A program made the position numbers and the translations under genes. From Catonia carolina (Eukaryota > Arthropoda > Insecta > Hemiptera > Achilidae), in assembly GCA_035578175.1 (NCBI GenBank), contig JAQMRL010000003.1, forward strand, positions 54,916,672 through 54,980,671: 64,000 bases of DNA, given 5' to 3'. Shown here one piece after another: positions 35,398-47,620 of this stretch (its first letter is position 1; every line of letters begins with the position of its first letter). Below the pieces are notes generated by a model, which was not told the DNA's origin, searched no databases, and saw nothing but the letters and a program-made list of their open reading frames with translations.

Positions 35398-36265
35398 TCC
35401 AATGTAAATAATGAAAAATACAACGTATGTGTGATCCATAGTAATCAATGTACTTACATGTACAATTAAAAACGTACCGTAATTTTAATCATGAATGAAT
35501 GATGCTAAATGAAATCAACCTCTCTAGGACTTAAAAATACGGAAAATCACTAATTGACGTTAAACTAGGCTCTGTGGAAAAAATCCTTAAAACAAACAAT
35601 TTTGGTTTTTTAAGTTTCTATAACTTTTTTTAACTTTTGAGACCTCATTGGACCACTTTAGTTTATAGCCTGGTAGCTCATTTTCTGCTTTTTATCTTCT
35701 TGTTGTACTTTTGCAGTTCTTTTGCTTCTCTCTTGTTCCATCAATATTTCTTCAAGGGTTTTGATCTTCTGAGCCTTTCTGCTTCGGAAAACACTGCTTT
35801 TCTATTGGAATTTGGTTATTGGGTTTTTAATTTTCTATAACTTTTATTTTAAACTATTATGTTGTTAAATGTTAAGGCCGCAACATTAGAAAAATCATTT
35901 TTTTACCACGAGAGCACAGCCCCTCCCAAGTATTTCAGCAGACATGGCGCTTACCCTATTTTGTAAAGTTTAAAAAATTTAGGTATTAGATGAATTAAAA
36001 CAATCGTTTCAACCGTTTTCGAGAAAATTTCACTAATAATACTTCCGGTTGGCTGAATTTGATGAAAATTTTCATGTCGGTTCCTATTGTATACGCTGTT
36101 CCGTTCTTGAGATATTATGTTCACATACACACAGACCAATCACTTATAATAAGGATTTAAATTCAGCGGCCATAAAAACTTGTATTTCCGATGAAAATTC
36201 GATTTCGAAAAATCGACCTACTTACCTTCCCTATAAATATTCGTATAAAGCAAAGGAAAGTAAAA
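35398..36265 (-). repeat. R1 family copy, inverted
   Basis: The minus strand follows the R1 block order: TTTACTTTCCTTTGCTTTAT, CATCGGAAATACAAG, GTGTATGTGAACATAATATC, TCAAATTCAGCCAACCGGAAG, GGGTAAGCGCCATGTCTGCTG, TCACTCATT, and an end at TTTCATTATTTACATTGG. The plus-strand frame at 36049-36321 is accidental. Confidence 0.85.
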
Positions 36266-36817
36266 ATAACAAAAATGTTTCAGCATTCTTTAAGTCCGGT
36301 AAAATTATTGTAGTAACATGAAATAATAGATAAAGTTATTCATATTTTTATCGTTGAAATTTAAACAGTATGTAATAGAAATGATTTAAAATATGTATAA
36401 ATTTACAAATTCGCAATGTATTTACAACAATTAAACTGGATGCTATCATTGGTTTTGGAATTACAATGAATAGCTAACCATAAAGAATGTATGTAGCAGA
36501 CAAGTAATGTCGTTGTACGAAGTTAAATATTTGTCAGACTGGCAATTAAAGTGTGGTGTTATTTGTTAGGTTTCGGAATTCCAGCTTAAATTTTACATAC
36601 ATAGAAATGTGTTTTTGAATAGAATTTAAAGGGTATGGTAAAATGACACTTCAATATTTTGCCTTTAGCATACGTTCTATTATTACTCTTTTGTCCTAAT
36701 TTTTGTTCTTTTTTTAATGAAACTATATTGTATAAATCAATTTTATGTACCAATAACATGTCAAATTGGATGCTGAACTATCCAATTTGAATGTTATGGT
36801 TTCATTGACTTTTTTTG
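36266..36817. other. AT-rich stretch, nothing recognised
   Basis: No feature recognised. Confidence 0.45.
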
Positions 36818-37212
36818 CTGCCCATAACGGACAGGTGGAGTGTCAAAAATTATTTACACTCACTCTGTTCGTTGCAGGGCTAAAATAAATAGTTCTGTTT
36901 CTTATCACATGGTCAGCCAATTAAATGACTGAATCATTTAAGAACAGAAGAGGTAGAGGTGTAAAAGACACTAATCAGAGTTATCTCCTCTGAAAGTAAT
37001 GAATTTCATTATACAGCCAGACCCTGTGGTGAATGAAGTGTGGTGTCATTTGCAGAGTGGAAAATACGTGCTTTTCAGAGGGCCCGGCATGCTGATAAGT
37101 GTACTTTTCCATTCAGTGAGGAAGGCAATGGTAAACCACCTCATTCCTCGTTTTACTTAGTAAAACCTCTACAGGTTCAAACCAGCCTTTCGGCTGATGA
37201 CCTAAACAACGA
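36818..37212 (+). repeat. Family B repeat, copy 4 (full length, best reference)
   Basis: Starts TGCCCATAACGGACAGGTGG and ends CGGCTGATGACCTAAACAAC. It contains every family block and an open frame, 37040-37222, reading VSFAEWKIRAF, HADKCTFPFSEEGNGKPPHS, FYLVKPLQVQTS and SADDLNN. The same reading is present at 50297-50545 (minus). No RNA polymerase III boxes were recognised. Confidence 0.9.
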
Positions 37213-38539
37213 CTTTTTTTGATAATACATTCGTTCCAAAAGTAACGCTTTTATTCCTCCTGTATTTTTTCAGGAATGAGAATTATATTAAGTATCCTCT
37301 TAAGCATTGTTAGTGTCTTGTAATTCCGCAGTTGATTTTTCCGCCTGGGTTTTTTGTAGGGTACATATCTACATTTGGATATAATGTTATCTTCTTATTC
37401 GTTTTCCTTACAAATCTAGGCAGCCAGGGGTTCGGATTGTAGGTGTATTTTATTGATAGTGCTATTAATAAAATATATAGTCTTTAATATATAACCAAAT
37501 ACTTCTATGTTTATGTTATTGGTTGTATTGTGTTATCTGTTTGGACTTTTTTGTAACTTCGTAGAAGGCTAGCGTAGTAACCTACACCTTTATAAATAGA
37601 TGTGCACTAGTCAATCTATTATGAGTTTTGTTTGTAAACTTGTGCTTTAAAGTTGAATAAAGTTTGTTGACGTTCAGAATTCAACATCTTGTTGTGTTTT
37701 TCTTGATAACTTGTTAACGAATCATAATACTGTTACGTTACATTCCTTTATAAAAATGAAAACAAAATTTCAACTAGAATAATAAAAAATTAATTATTTT
37801 AAACACGGATTTTTAGTATAGGTTTCATCAATTATATCTAATTTACAACCTTAGAAAATGTGTTCTAAGTCATTTACAGGTATTAACTGTTAGATTCTTA
37901 CTGGAACTTTAACAGTCTAATACTTACTACATATACGAGAAAAGTATGTTTATTCTTCTGATATTTTTGGTATTAATTACAGCTAAATTAAAGTTCAATA
38001 TAAATGAATGTTCAAGGAATTTTATCAATTAGGTAGGTGTAAATTTATTTGAAATTTATTGTTTAAAGAGGTTGGACGTAATATATAATTTTGTCAGTGG
38101 GAGGATATTATCTTCTGTTTCTTTTTTGGGGTTCACATAATAACAGAGTTTGTAATTAAAACATGAAAACGTTAACAGCAGCTCTAGTAGCATTTAAGCC
38201 TAATGCGAGCATCTAATTGCTTCTCTAATGATGTCTGGACTCTTTGTTTTTAATGTTTAAATTCATTTTGGATGCAAATTGATTTAACAAGAGACCGCCA
38301 GGTCATTACCGGTCTGTTAACAGTGGAACGAACTGAGTAGACCGATGCTTTAACTTTTTTTTTAGTAACGTATTCATTCATATTCTATAAAATCACTTTG
38401 AAATCTATCCTTTGATTAAATATTAATTAAAATACGTTTTGTATTACGTTCATCGTGCTTTCATTTTAGTGTTTTCACTAATTTAACCTTTCGAAATTTT
38501 GCCGTACTTTAATGCTGGTGAAATTTTGTCCCTCTTGAT
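37213..38539. other. AT-rich stretch, nothing recognised
   Basis: No gene or repeat family identified. Confidence 0.45.
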
Positions 38540-38740
38540 CTCTTACATTTTTTTTTATCCGAGGCGGCGAGAAAAACTCGTTTTTACTCCTTCACGATGG
38601 GGGAAGTAGTGTTTGACTCAATTGAGGCGTTCTCGTCCTGCCCCAAGGAGGCCGCAACCGCCTTACCAACCAAAAACCCGCCGCCTGGCCACTTGATCCG
38701 ACAAACAACCCTCCACCTCCCTCGGAACTGTTTATATAAT
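38540..38740 (-). pseudogene. GC-rich fragment, probably a retrotransposon 3' end
   Basis: Sharply more GC-rich than its surroundings. The minus strand is open and reads GGGFLVGKAVAASLGQDE, then NASIESNTTSPIVKE and a stop. Gly-rich C-terminal peptides of this kind occur at the end of some insect non-LTR ORFs. No diagnostic motif is present, so the assignment is tentative. Confidence 0.4.
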
Positions 38741-39120
38741 ACTACTTGGGAAATGTACAGTTAAAAAAAATACATTTTGTCAGCGGGGCGTGGAAGTGAA
38801 CTGTAGCCTAATTGCTCTATCTCTGTCACTGATCAACACTCACTCTCTCACTTTCATTCATCTCCTTCATCAGATGAGTATCAGAGAGTATCTCCACGTC
38901 TCAAGTGTAGGATGCTCCCCTCTATTTGGGACTTATAAATCAAGAAATTAATTAAAAACTAATAAAATAAAAAATAAAGTAATAAATCAAGATATTCGTT
39001 ACTAGAAAGCATTCTGCAGGAAAATTATTCGAAAAAACCTCAGGAGAGCTATTTCGCAGAGCAACGAGCAAAGTGAAAATTGCTATAATAGTCGTCAACT
39101 TTCGAAATGGATAGGCACCT

Positions 39121-39165
39121 GAAGAAGAAGAAGAAGAAGAAGAAGAAGAAGAAGAAGAAGAAGAA
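39121..39165 (+). repeat. (GAA)15 microsatellite
   Basis: 45 bases of uninterrupted GAA. The minus-strand frame through it (polyleucine) is an artefact. Confidence 0.98.
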
Positions 39166-40228
39166 ACAAAATGTAGAGTATTAACACAGATCTGATTGTT
39201 ATAACCTTAGTTATATTGGTTTTAAAAGAGCCTATCATACATGTTTTGTTTTGCTTCAGTGTACAGTGTATCAGAAACAACAAAGTGTCAATTTACAAAG
39301 AATCTTAACAATATACATGGAGGTTGTGAACATCTGCTGATACAGCAAGAAACATTTTTGACATGAGACCCAAAGGTAGAGTCCTGGACCGCTAATATTT
39401 TATAAATAGTTATAATGCAATGAAATTATAATTTATTATGAATACAGTTATAATCCATTTATAAACTATTGTTGTTTCTCAAATGCACTGCTTAATAACA
39501 TGGTTTAATAATGTTAAATAAAATTATCTGTTTTACATTAAACCAATATCAGCGAATATTTGTAAAATAAACATAGTTGTAATTAGATAAGCCTTCTTCA
39601 ATCAATCGCTTTGTAATACATTTAATTTTATTACAACTTCGGTAATTTAATTATCTTTAATTTAATTTTTATTAAGCCATCTGAACTTAATTATTTAACG
39701 ACCCGTATAATTATATTCGTGCAACTTTTTATTATTATTTAATAAATAAAATGAATCCATTAAAATTTACAATGTATTGTTTTAGAAGTTATAACTTTTA
39801 TTATTAATAAAACTTGTTGCTGTTGGATAATCTCGTTCATTCTCGTCGTTGGCTCCTCTATTTTCCCGGTGGACTTACTTTATTCTAACGTGTCACACAC
39901 ATGAACGTGAATCTTCTTCCTTCTACCTCAGCTCAGTTTTCCCCCCAGCTGCCATACTAGCATCACTCTGTTTAGTTTAGTTTGTTAGCAGCTAGTTTAT
40001 TCAGTCTCACTTCAATTAAACTAGAATGTCTCCCTCGGGGTTAATATAGAATGGACATGCTTCATATGTTGTAAATTTCACTTGTACCGTGTTAAAATGA
40101 ACTATACTTAACAACACTATATTACTAAACAATTAAGTTTTAGTTAACTTGAAATGATAAGTTAATCAATTTTTAGCAAATTCATCTAATAAGATTACCG
40201 ATAACAAATCTATTGATGTAAAATCTAA
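39166..40228. other. AT-rich stretch, nothing recognised
   Basis: No coding or repeat family. A less AT-rich patch at about 39830-40030 carries no recognised motif. Confidence 0.4.
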
Positions 40229-40830
40229 AGATTTTTTGCTTCTCTGACCGCATTGGATTACTTTAGTTAGTTTTGGGTTGTCTTTACTTTCTTCTGAATT
40301 TTCGTTAATTCTGTTCCCAGTATTTTTTTCTGTCTTTCAGATTTTTTTCTCTTTCCTCGTCTGAATAAACCCTTTTCTGTAGTTTTATTGTAACATGTAG
40401 TTGTTTATTTTTATCGTTAATTTCTGCGTGGATGGATTTTTTTGCTTCTTTGACCACATTGGATTACTTAAGTAGATTCGGGTTGTCTTTACTATCTTCT
40501 GGATTTTCTTTAATATCTGTTCCCAGTATTTTTTTCATTCCTTCAGATCTCTCTTTCCTCATCTAAATAAACCCTATTCTGTAGTTTTCTTGTTGTAACA
40601 TTTAGTTGTTTATTTTTATCGTTAATTTGTGCGTGTATTTTGGGGATTGTTTCTTTAGGTTGTTTATTGTTAGTTCGAGTTCTGTTAAATCTTCTTTAAT
40701 TCTTTTATCTTTTGGATGTTTATTTTTTTGAGTTATACTGTTTTTCAGCTATCTTCCTTGTTATTCTGTTTTCTGGTTTTCTGAGTGTATGTCCAAAGAA
40801 TCGTCTTGAGCGGTTGCCGCCTGGCGACTA
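40229..40830 (-). pseudogene. LINE group 2 C-terminus with tandemly duplicated tail
   Basis: Minus strand from about 40825 to 40640 reads RRFFGHTLRKPENRITRKIA, then DLTELELTINNLKKQSP. It continues into LDEERERSEGMKK, the W-x-E-E-R...M-K-x-Y-W-like tail. The tail (about 200 bp) is present twice, at 40229-40431 and 40439-40636, both with TTCCCAGTATTTTTTTC on the plus strand. Frameshifts throughout. Confidence 0.7.
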
Positions 40831-40859
40831 CCTCACACAAGTGACATCAAGAGAATTAT

Positions 40860-41010
40860 ATAAAACCATTGACATTATTTGAAACGGCCCCATAACACAT
40901 TTCATTTACAATTCAAAAATTGATTAACTCACTACAAAAATGCCAACTTTTTTATACCTGCGGTCTGATAATTTCTTCAAACAATCGAGAATATTGTAGA
41001 AAAAATAAAA
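40860..41010 (+). repeat. Fragment of LTR family 2
   Basis: TTTTTTATACCTGCGGTCTG, then ATAATTTCTTCAAAC and ATCGAGAATATTGTAGAA resemble the interior of the solo LTR at 54853-55410. Ends missing. Confidence 0.55.
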
Positions 41011-41860
41011 CGAACTGTTTTAAATCAATGTTTTAATCAGGTTGTAAAAGAAATTAGTTTTTACATTAATACTTGTTGAAAATGAAATTTTATATTTTCT
41101 TTTCATTGGAACAATCAAGCGTTACTACTTGTTTCTTGCGTCTTCTTGTTTCTTGTCATATCAAACGAGTTTCTTACTGTCAGTTTGTTGTACATTGTCT
41201 GTATTGATTCCTTAGTGTTTTACCACGTTCTCTTAATTTATTCATTTGCTTGGTTTTATTATGCCATCCAAATTGCAGTACTCATCATTATTGAATTCAT
41301 TTAATTTTTATCGATTCCATCGAAGTTTTAGCATATTTTTACTTTTTCACAAATGGTCTTTACTTAATTTTTACTTGATTTTTACTTTAATATTTTATAA
41401 TTTGTCTAGGAAAATTTAACAATAAAAGTGTTTAGTTATATTTGCTAAAAATGACGTTGTTCGTTTTGTTCGGTGATAGATTTTTAAAAAATTCAATAAA
41501 TATTTGTTGTTATTGTACAGTATTTTTGTTTTAAGAATATTTATTCATTTTGCTTCACTGGTTGTTTACTAATGATTTAGGCTTAGTTTTATTTAAGTAG
41601 CCTAATTATTATTGTAGATATATAATTTGGGAAATCCCAAAATTTTAATAGGAAGGTATTACGTGAGAGTGCGCTTTCTTTCCTTAAGGGGTTAGGCACT
41701 CAAACACTGTTTTATTTCTGAACACACAAGATTAGGAATGGGGACGCTAAAATGAATTAATGAATTATAATACTATAATAATAATAATAATAATAAGTCT
41801 TATGGAAGTAGGATGACAGTAAAGAGCAAACTAAGGCTTTCACGTAGGCTACGTTTAAAC
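41011..41860. other. AT-rich stretch, nothing recognised
   Basis: Contains an (ATA)n microsatellite at about 41775-41795 only. Confidence 0.45.
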
Positions 41861-41879
41861 CTAATATTTTATAATTGGT

Positions 41880-42180
41880 ATGCAGAGTGATTCACAAAGT
41901 TTTACCAGCGCTTTCTGAGTTCACTCTACAGGTCAAAAGAACGAAAAAACTTCATATTAACAAGTGTCCTAAAACACTTGTGTGGCGATTTACGGCTAGC
42001 GAAAAATTTTACCAGTACCCTCGGTGAAATGAAGACTTGCTGAAATTCTGAGAAAGTAAATTAAGGGGCGAATTCAGTTGTTTCTTATGGTTTTTTACCT
42101 GACAAATTGAATCAAACAGGTCCCACCACTGTATATACATAGATAACTCTGACGTAAAACATTGGCTTAGTTCAGAGATA
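41880..42180. other. Unclassified sequence, possibly a single repeat copy
   Basis: Less AT-rich, with GTGATTCACAAAGTTTTACC, CAAGTGTCCTAAAACACTTG (perfect hairpin) and CCAGTACCCTCGGTGAAATG. No second copy in the window and no coding frame. It may be a dispersed repeat represented once here. Confidence 0.3.
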
Positions 42181-42186
42181 TGTGAA

Positions 42187-42572
42187 TAACGGGTAGGTGG
42201 AGTGTTAAATTAATTTCACTGGATCTGCTGGTTCCAGGGCTACAAAATAAGTTCTGTTTTTTAGCATATACTCTGCCAATTATATGACTGAATTATTTAA
42301 GAACAGAAGAGGTAGAGGTGCAAATGACACTACTCAGAGTTATCTCCTCTGATAGTAATGAATTTCACTGTACAGCCAAACCCTGTGGTAAATGAAGTGA
42401 AGGTGTCATTTGCAGGGTGGAAAGTAAGTGCTTTTCGGAGGGTCTGGTATGCTGATGAACGTACTCTTTCAACTCGGTGAGGAAGGCACTAGTAAACCAT
42501 CTCGCTCCTCGTTTTTACTTAGTAAACCTCTGAAGTTTCAAACCTGTCTTTCGGTTGTTGACCTAAACAACA
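42187..42572 (+). repeat. Family B repeat, copy 5 (full length)
   Basis: All family blocks are present in order, from GGGTAGGTGGAGTGTTAAAT to TCGGTTGTTGACCTAAACAAC. Frameshifts interrupt the shared open frame in this copy. Confidence 0.88.
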
Positions 42573-43100
42573 TTTCGGAGATCTTTTTTTTAATATATTC
42601 AACGTAAAACAGAAAAAACAGTGCCTAAAAACGGTTTTTTTTAGTTTTGATCTAAAATAACTTTGTTAAATAACTATTAAATACATAAAAGTTAAAACAA
42701 AACTTGTAAAAAAGTTAATTCTGAACATATTGGTGTAAAATAAGGCTATTTTCGAAACTTGACAGTATTAAAATCAAACTGTAGTGGTAGGAGAGGGCTT
42801 AGATGCACAGGTACGGTGTACGCATCATGTTGATTTCCTCTTTGATAACTAATTAAGAAAAACGATGGATTTTTCAGTGCAGTTTTGGGAAAATGCTTAC
42901 AATCATTTTTGCAGAGCATTTAATTCGATTAACATTCTTAATTTAAAGAATTTTTATTATACTGGACTTTTAGCCGGTATAAGTGAACACATAAATGAAG
43001 AACACAAAGTTTCAGTCTTGGGATCGAGGAAGTTACATATGTTGTTTAAAAAGCTGTCAGGAGTGAGTACGCCAAATTTGTGAACTATATGAATTTTTCC
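42573..43100. other. No feature recognised
   Basis: The frame at 42865-43083 has no recognised motif. Part may belong to the Tc1 remnant that follows, but I could not align it. Confidence 0.3.
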
Positions 43101-43641
43101 CCATAAAAGTTTTGGTCTATTTTGGGACTATAAAATAATATTTAAGTACGGTTGTGGACAAAATTAATGCATCATTTAAAAAGATTTTAAATGGTTTCAC
43201 AGTATCTTGATGGCCGGCCCGTTGGCGTAGTGGTTAGCGCAACTGGCTTCTACGCCGGGGTCCCGGGTTCGGTTTCCGGTCAAATCTGGCAGTTTTTCAT
43301 CACTCATTTTCATTATCATCTTTATCCACCGTCTGAATTAGCAGAAATTGCAAAACAGTCGACGTAAAACCAAAACAAAAAAAACAATATCTTAATGAAG
43401 TAGGTTTTAGCCGTATGATTTCGCCAGCCAGCAGCCCAGACTTAAATCCTATTGAGCACGTTTTGGTGCTGCTTAAAAAAGAGTTCGTCAACGTAATGCA
43501 GTGATTCCTCAACAGCTGTGTCATGTGGTGAAAGAAGGATGGGAGAAAATCGACTAGGAAGAAATCCAAAACTTGATTGAAGGAGTACCGAGACGGATGG
43601 TAGTTGTAATTAAGGCAAGAGGGGTCTGTACTTGGTACTGA
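43100..43641 (+). pseudogene. Tc1-type transposase C-terminal pseudogene, interrupted by a SINE
   Basis: After the SINE (43213-43385) the frame reads YLNEVGFSRMISPASS, then SPDLNPIEHV, the Tc1 DD34E third-acid motif with Glu. A frame shift then leads to VRQRNAVIPQQL, VVKEGWEKID-stop, EEIQNLIEGVPRRM and ARGVCTWY before a stop at 43639-43641. These match the normal end of Tc1 transposases. At least one stop and one frameshift make it non-functional. Only the last ~100 codons are clear. The 5' part and inverted repeats were not found, so the left boundary is approximate. Confidence 0.82.
43213..43385 (+). repeat. tRNA-derived SINE (type 3) with target duplication
   Basis: Head GCCGGCCCGTTGGCGTAGTG with A box GCGTAGTGGTTAGCGC and B box GGGTTCGGTTTCC, body with TTTTTCATCACTCATTTTC and GCAAAACAGTCGACG, A-rich end. 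It is flanked by 12-bp imperfect direct repeats: AGTATCTTGATG (43201-43212) and AATATCTTAATG (43386-43397). It inserted into the Tc1 pseudogene. The minus-strand frame at 43300-43569 spans both and is accidental. Confidence 0.9.
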
Positions 43642-44840
43642 ATTACTAATTTATTATAAATCACATATTAATCATTTACTTTTAAGTTTTTACCATTATG
43701 TATGAACTGAATATGGAAAACATTCAATACTGTAAGTAACCCTTCCGTTTTTATTAAATAAAAGTTTGTGTTTTTAAAGCTAATTTATCTTATTATTTCA
43801 TTAAATTATTGCCATAAATTAAATTTACAACTTTAATCTTTTGTTAAAAATATTAAATATTGCTTAAAATTATTATACAAAAAATAGCAGTAACAGAAAT
43901 GAACCTGGAACATTGAAGAAAATTATTTATTTGCAGTTTGCCCAAAATCTTACGTGATGCGTTAACTTTGTCTAGGACTTAATATAGATGAACAAACCAA
44001 CGAATTTCTAGCGGTTTTTTAAATTATCGTCTTAAATAACTGAGTTATTTTGTAATAATTATTTATTATAATATAATAATACTTTATTTATTTTTGTCTT
44101 AAACTTAAACTGATGTGCCTGTTTCCTAAAATAAACACCTAATTTATTTGGAAAAGGTTTTGTTGAAAATATTCACTAATGTCACATTGATATATTACCA
44201 GCAAAGTGAAACGATGCATTTTCAACGTCTTAGAATTTCGAAGTTGAAATGATTTTATCTTCTAGCTGGAGGGTTGTCTGTAAATACGAGCTCAAATAAA
44301 AGCACACCGCTACATATTTCATCCAATGATAAATGTAGTGCAGTCTTTCTAATTTCAACTTTGTATGATTACATTTTATACGTTTATTACGTTTAGACGT
44401 GTTGTTTAACTTGTATCGCAGATTGAATTTCCTTCGGTTTTGTTTGTTTTGTCTCGTTAGTCTTATCCGTAATAAATGTGTTAATCGGTACGGTAAACAA
44501 TATTTCCACCGCTGCTCCAGATAATGAAACTTATAAATGTTACTGATATTCTCTCATTAATTCGGTTCTATGACTATAGTATCATGTTGTTATGTTATTA
44601 TCATGTTTTTGTTAGGTTTTGGTAAACACTGTCCATCTAGGATTGCAAATTGTAACTTCAATTTTTTAGTGTACATTTATTTCACAAAAAAATAACGTTT
44701 TACCCGAGTATATTTGTCAGCCGCAGTTATTAAAAAAAAATAGGTCTTCATTTATCCCTGTAAATTTTCAATGGTTGCTTTAAAAATTCTTAAATTTGTT
44801 GTAAAACTAGAAACTGGTTTTGTTGTATAATCAGGTAACA

Positions 44841-44842
<2 letters not shown>
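43642..44842. other. AT-rich stretch, nothing recognised
   Basis: No feature recognised. Confidence 0.45.
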
Positions 44843-44921
<79 letters not shown>

Positions 44922-44950
44922 GCGTGCGCGCGTGTGTATGTGTATGTGTT
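44843..44950. repeat. Compound (TA)n(TG)n microsatellite with GC/GT end
   Basis: About 20 TA units (to 44882) run directly into about 17 TG units, then alternating GTGC/GCGT to about 44950. Alternating purine-pyrimidine throughout. Confidence 0.97.
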
Positions 44951-45089
44951 TTGTAAATCAGTTTGATTTCTTCTTAAAACACACCGTATAATTTTTATTG
45001 TAATAAAAAATAAATTCCAGGTGTATCGATATTTTCTTGTTACTAAATTCCTTCTTTATTTAGCTTTTTTTAACGTATTTGAATAATAG

Positions 45090-45255
45090 ACTGTGATTAC
45101 TTGTGTACTATGATATTCGGGGGCAATTAACTCTCTCAGGAATGAATGGCTTGGGTCTGTACAATACTACATCTCGTTGCCACGTTGTACATATCATCTT
45201 CATCTCATTGGATCACGGGTTGCTTATTGTTCTTAATTGAACTGATTTCAACGTA
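45090..45255 (+). repeat. SINE body fragment (type 2)
   Basis: GGGTCTGTACAATACTACAT, then CACGTTGTACATATCATCTT and CATCTCATTGGATCA match the type 2 body at 24316-24610. Head missing. Confidence 0.7.
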
Positions 45256-45362
45256 AACAAATTAGGGATTTAAAAAAAATTGCTTAACATCAGGTGTTAC
45301 GCGTTATACTTTTTTGAATATTAAGGTTAATTCAAATTCACCCTTCAAAAACGAAGGGTGAT

Positions 45363-45470
45363 AGATAAAAATGCGTAATGACGAAGTGCCAGAATCTGAC
45401 CGTGAATCCAACACGGGACCGCTGGCGTAAAAACTGGCGCTAACCACTACCCCAAACGTTTAAACGAGAC
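45363..45470 (-). repeat. tRNA-derived SINE fragment (type 3)
   Basis: On the minus strand: GGGGTAGTGGTTAGCGCCAG (A box), GCGGTCCCGTGTTGGATTCA (B box) and CAGATTCTGGCACTTCGTCA, the type 3 head order. Confidence 0.75.
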
Positions 45471-47436
45471 ACGTTTTCTTTTAATTAACATCCAAAAGTT
45501 AGCATGTACTTTATTCAGAAACTTCTCAAGACATATCGTTTACATTAAGAAACTAATTAAGTTAAGTTTTTTTTTTCATGTATAGTATAATTTTAGATCA
45601 TGTAAAGTTACTTTAAACATTTCTGGAAGCTTTTCTTGCAGCGCACACTTTTTCCTGTCATCTACTTTCCTGCGTTTGCCTCTCGTAGAAGCACTTGAAC
45701 CTTTAAATGTATTTTTACATTACGTATGGTGAAAATAGAATTTTTTTTAGTTTTACATGATACTATATTAGCTCAGATCTTATCGTCTGTCCAATTTTTA
45801 ATATAATTTTCCATATGCATGTAAACTTCTGGTTTTTATTTGAAATTTATTGGTTTACATCGAGTAACGGTTGATCAATTTAGAAAAATTGTAATGAAAG
45901 AATGGATTAAATTCCAACTTTTTAGTTCAATCGATTAGTTTTATCCACCTGGGTTTCGTAATTTTAATTTTGAGTTAGGTACTTTGAAATCCTCCGGGAA
46001 CTTCTCAAATTTATTAATGGTTCTCTGAGGAAATCTTTTCCTCAACAAGTAATGAAGATCTCTTTTATATAACGTTTGATGACAAAGTTGTTCATGTTAA
46101 AATGCCCTATATATTTTTAATAGCGTTGTCTGGATCGTAACAAAAGTAAGAAAGGACAAATAAGTTGGTCGGGTTGTCTGATTTATTACTTTATGAGACT
46201 AAAAGTTGCACTTCGTGGTTTCTTTTTATAAGAAACTACGCGTCTTCATTTTGTTCTTCCTTGTGATTTATTCGCGATTATGACGCGCACCCAGTGCTCC
46301 CTTTTCTCTAGACTGCACTTCTTTTAAATTGCCTCAGTCGTTTTTTTATCGTTCTTTTTTATAGATCCTTAGGAGATATCGTTATAAAATTTATCTCGTT
46401 AAAAGAAATTCCAATTTTTCTTTATTTTAATAATTAGTTTTAAAATTTATTTCACTTACTTGTAGTTACTAAACTATTACATTTTACTATAATTACATAA
46501 CTTTACCCCAGTTTTAAAGTTTATTTTTAATAACAATATTTTATCGTTAAAACGCTTACTTACACTAAAGAAATATTAATTATGAATAAACTGTTTTTAT
46601 TATAAAACAAAATTACATAACTTTTAACTAATTAGTATTGTGTTAATAAATATTATAATCAGGTAAATTATTAAAAACAAGTTTCTTTGTACTGTACGGA
46701 GAAATAACATGAGCATACATAATTACGGAAAAAAAACAATTGTTTTATCTATTTCATATTTACGACTAGCAATCCTAGCTTTCTTTGCATCAAATTCATA
46801 AATATTTATATATTATATACTGATTTCACTATATTGTATTTTGAAATGTTCCAATGAAGTTTCTACCTTTTACTGTTTTATTGAAAAGTTTATCTATTAT
46901 CGATAACTTGTAGAAAAATTTTGGCAAAGTTAAATAAAGCGATGGAACTTACAAAAAGTATGAAACATTTAAAACTGGTGTATTTTTTAATGATATGATA
47001 GGCGAGAAATACAGAATGTTGAGGAATCTTCGGGAGTGGAATAGTATGAGTTTGGTTACCTATTTTTATCGGTAAGTCGACAATAATTAAATGGCCTTGG
47101 TGGGAACCAGTATTCTCAAAGGACAAGGCAACTGAAGTGTAAGAAAGAAATAAATCCGTTCGATGAATCGACAATTTCGATTCCAACCGTTTTTCGTACG
47201 TTACACAAAAATAGAAATATCTTCTTTAATATTGATAAAATTAGTAGATATTTGTAAATGTGATGTTTTGCATTTAGCATTTCATGCACCAGGGCTTAGT
47301 TCGTAGAGCTCGAAGGATCTTTGACTTAAAATTCGTTTGAATGAGTCCTACTGGTTGTGTCTGGTACTGGTAGGCCTACTGGTTGTGTCCAATAACTGAA
47401 TATCGTAAGTGAGACTGGTTTTAGTTTATTACATTT
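45471..47436. other. AT-rich stretch, nothing recognised
   Basis: About 2 kb without a recognised gene or repeat. The minus-strand frame 46890-47186 (98 codons) has no family motif. Confidence 0.45.
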
Positions 47437-47585
47437 TTACTTTCTCTTGCCTATATGAATAAAGTTTGCCTATATGAAGGAAGGAAAGTATTGTTTTCAT
47501 GTCGATTTTTCAAAATCGAGTTTTCACCGGATCTATATGTTTTCAGACCCCCTGAACCCAAAAAACATGTTTTTAGCGATTGGTC

Positions 47586-47620
<35 letters not shown>

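Noticed and set aside
39095..39283. Polyleucine-containing minus-strand frame
   Set aside because: Produced by the (GAA)15 microsatellite.
43213..43285. Possible tRNA gene (good A and B boxes)
   Set aside because: No acceptor-stem or T-arm pairing follows the B box, and the same unit with a common body recurs at 26021, 45363 and 55468. It is a SINE head.
46890..47186. 98-codon minus-strand frame
   Set aside because: No recognisable motif, no gene signals and ordinary AT-rich composition.
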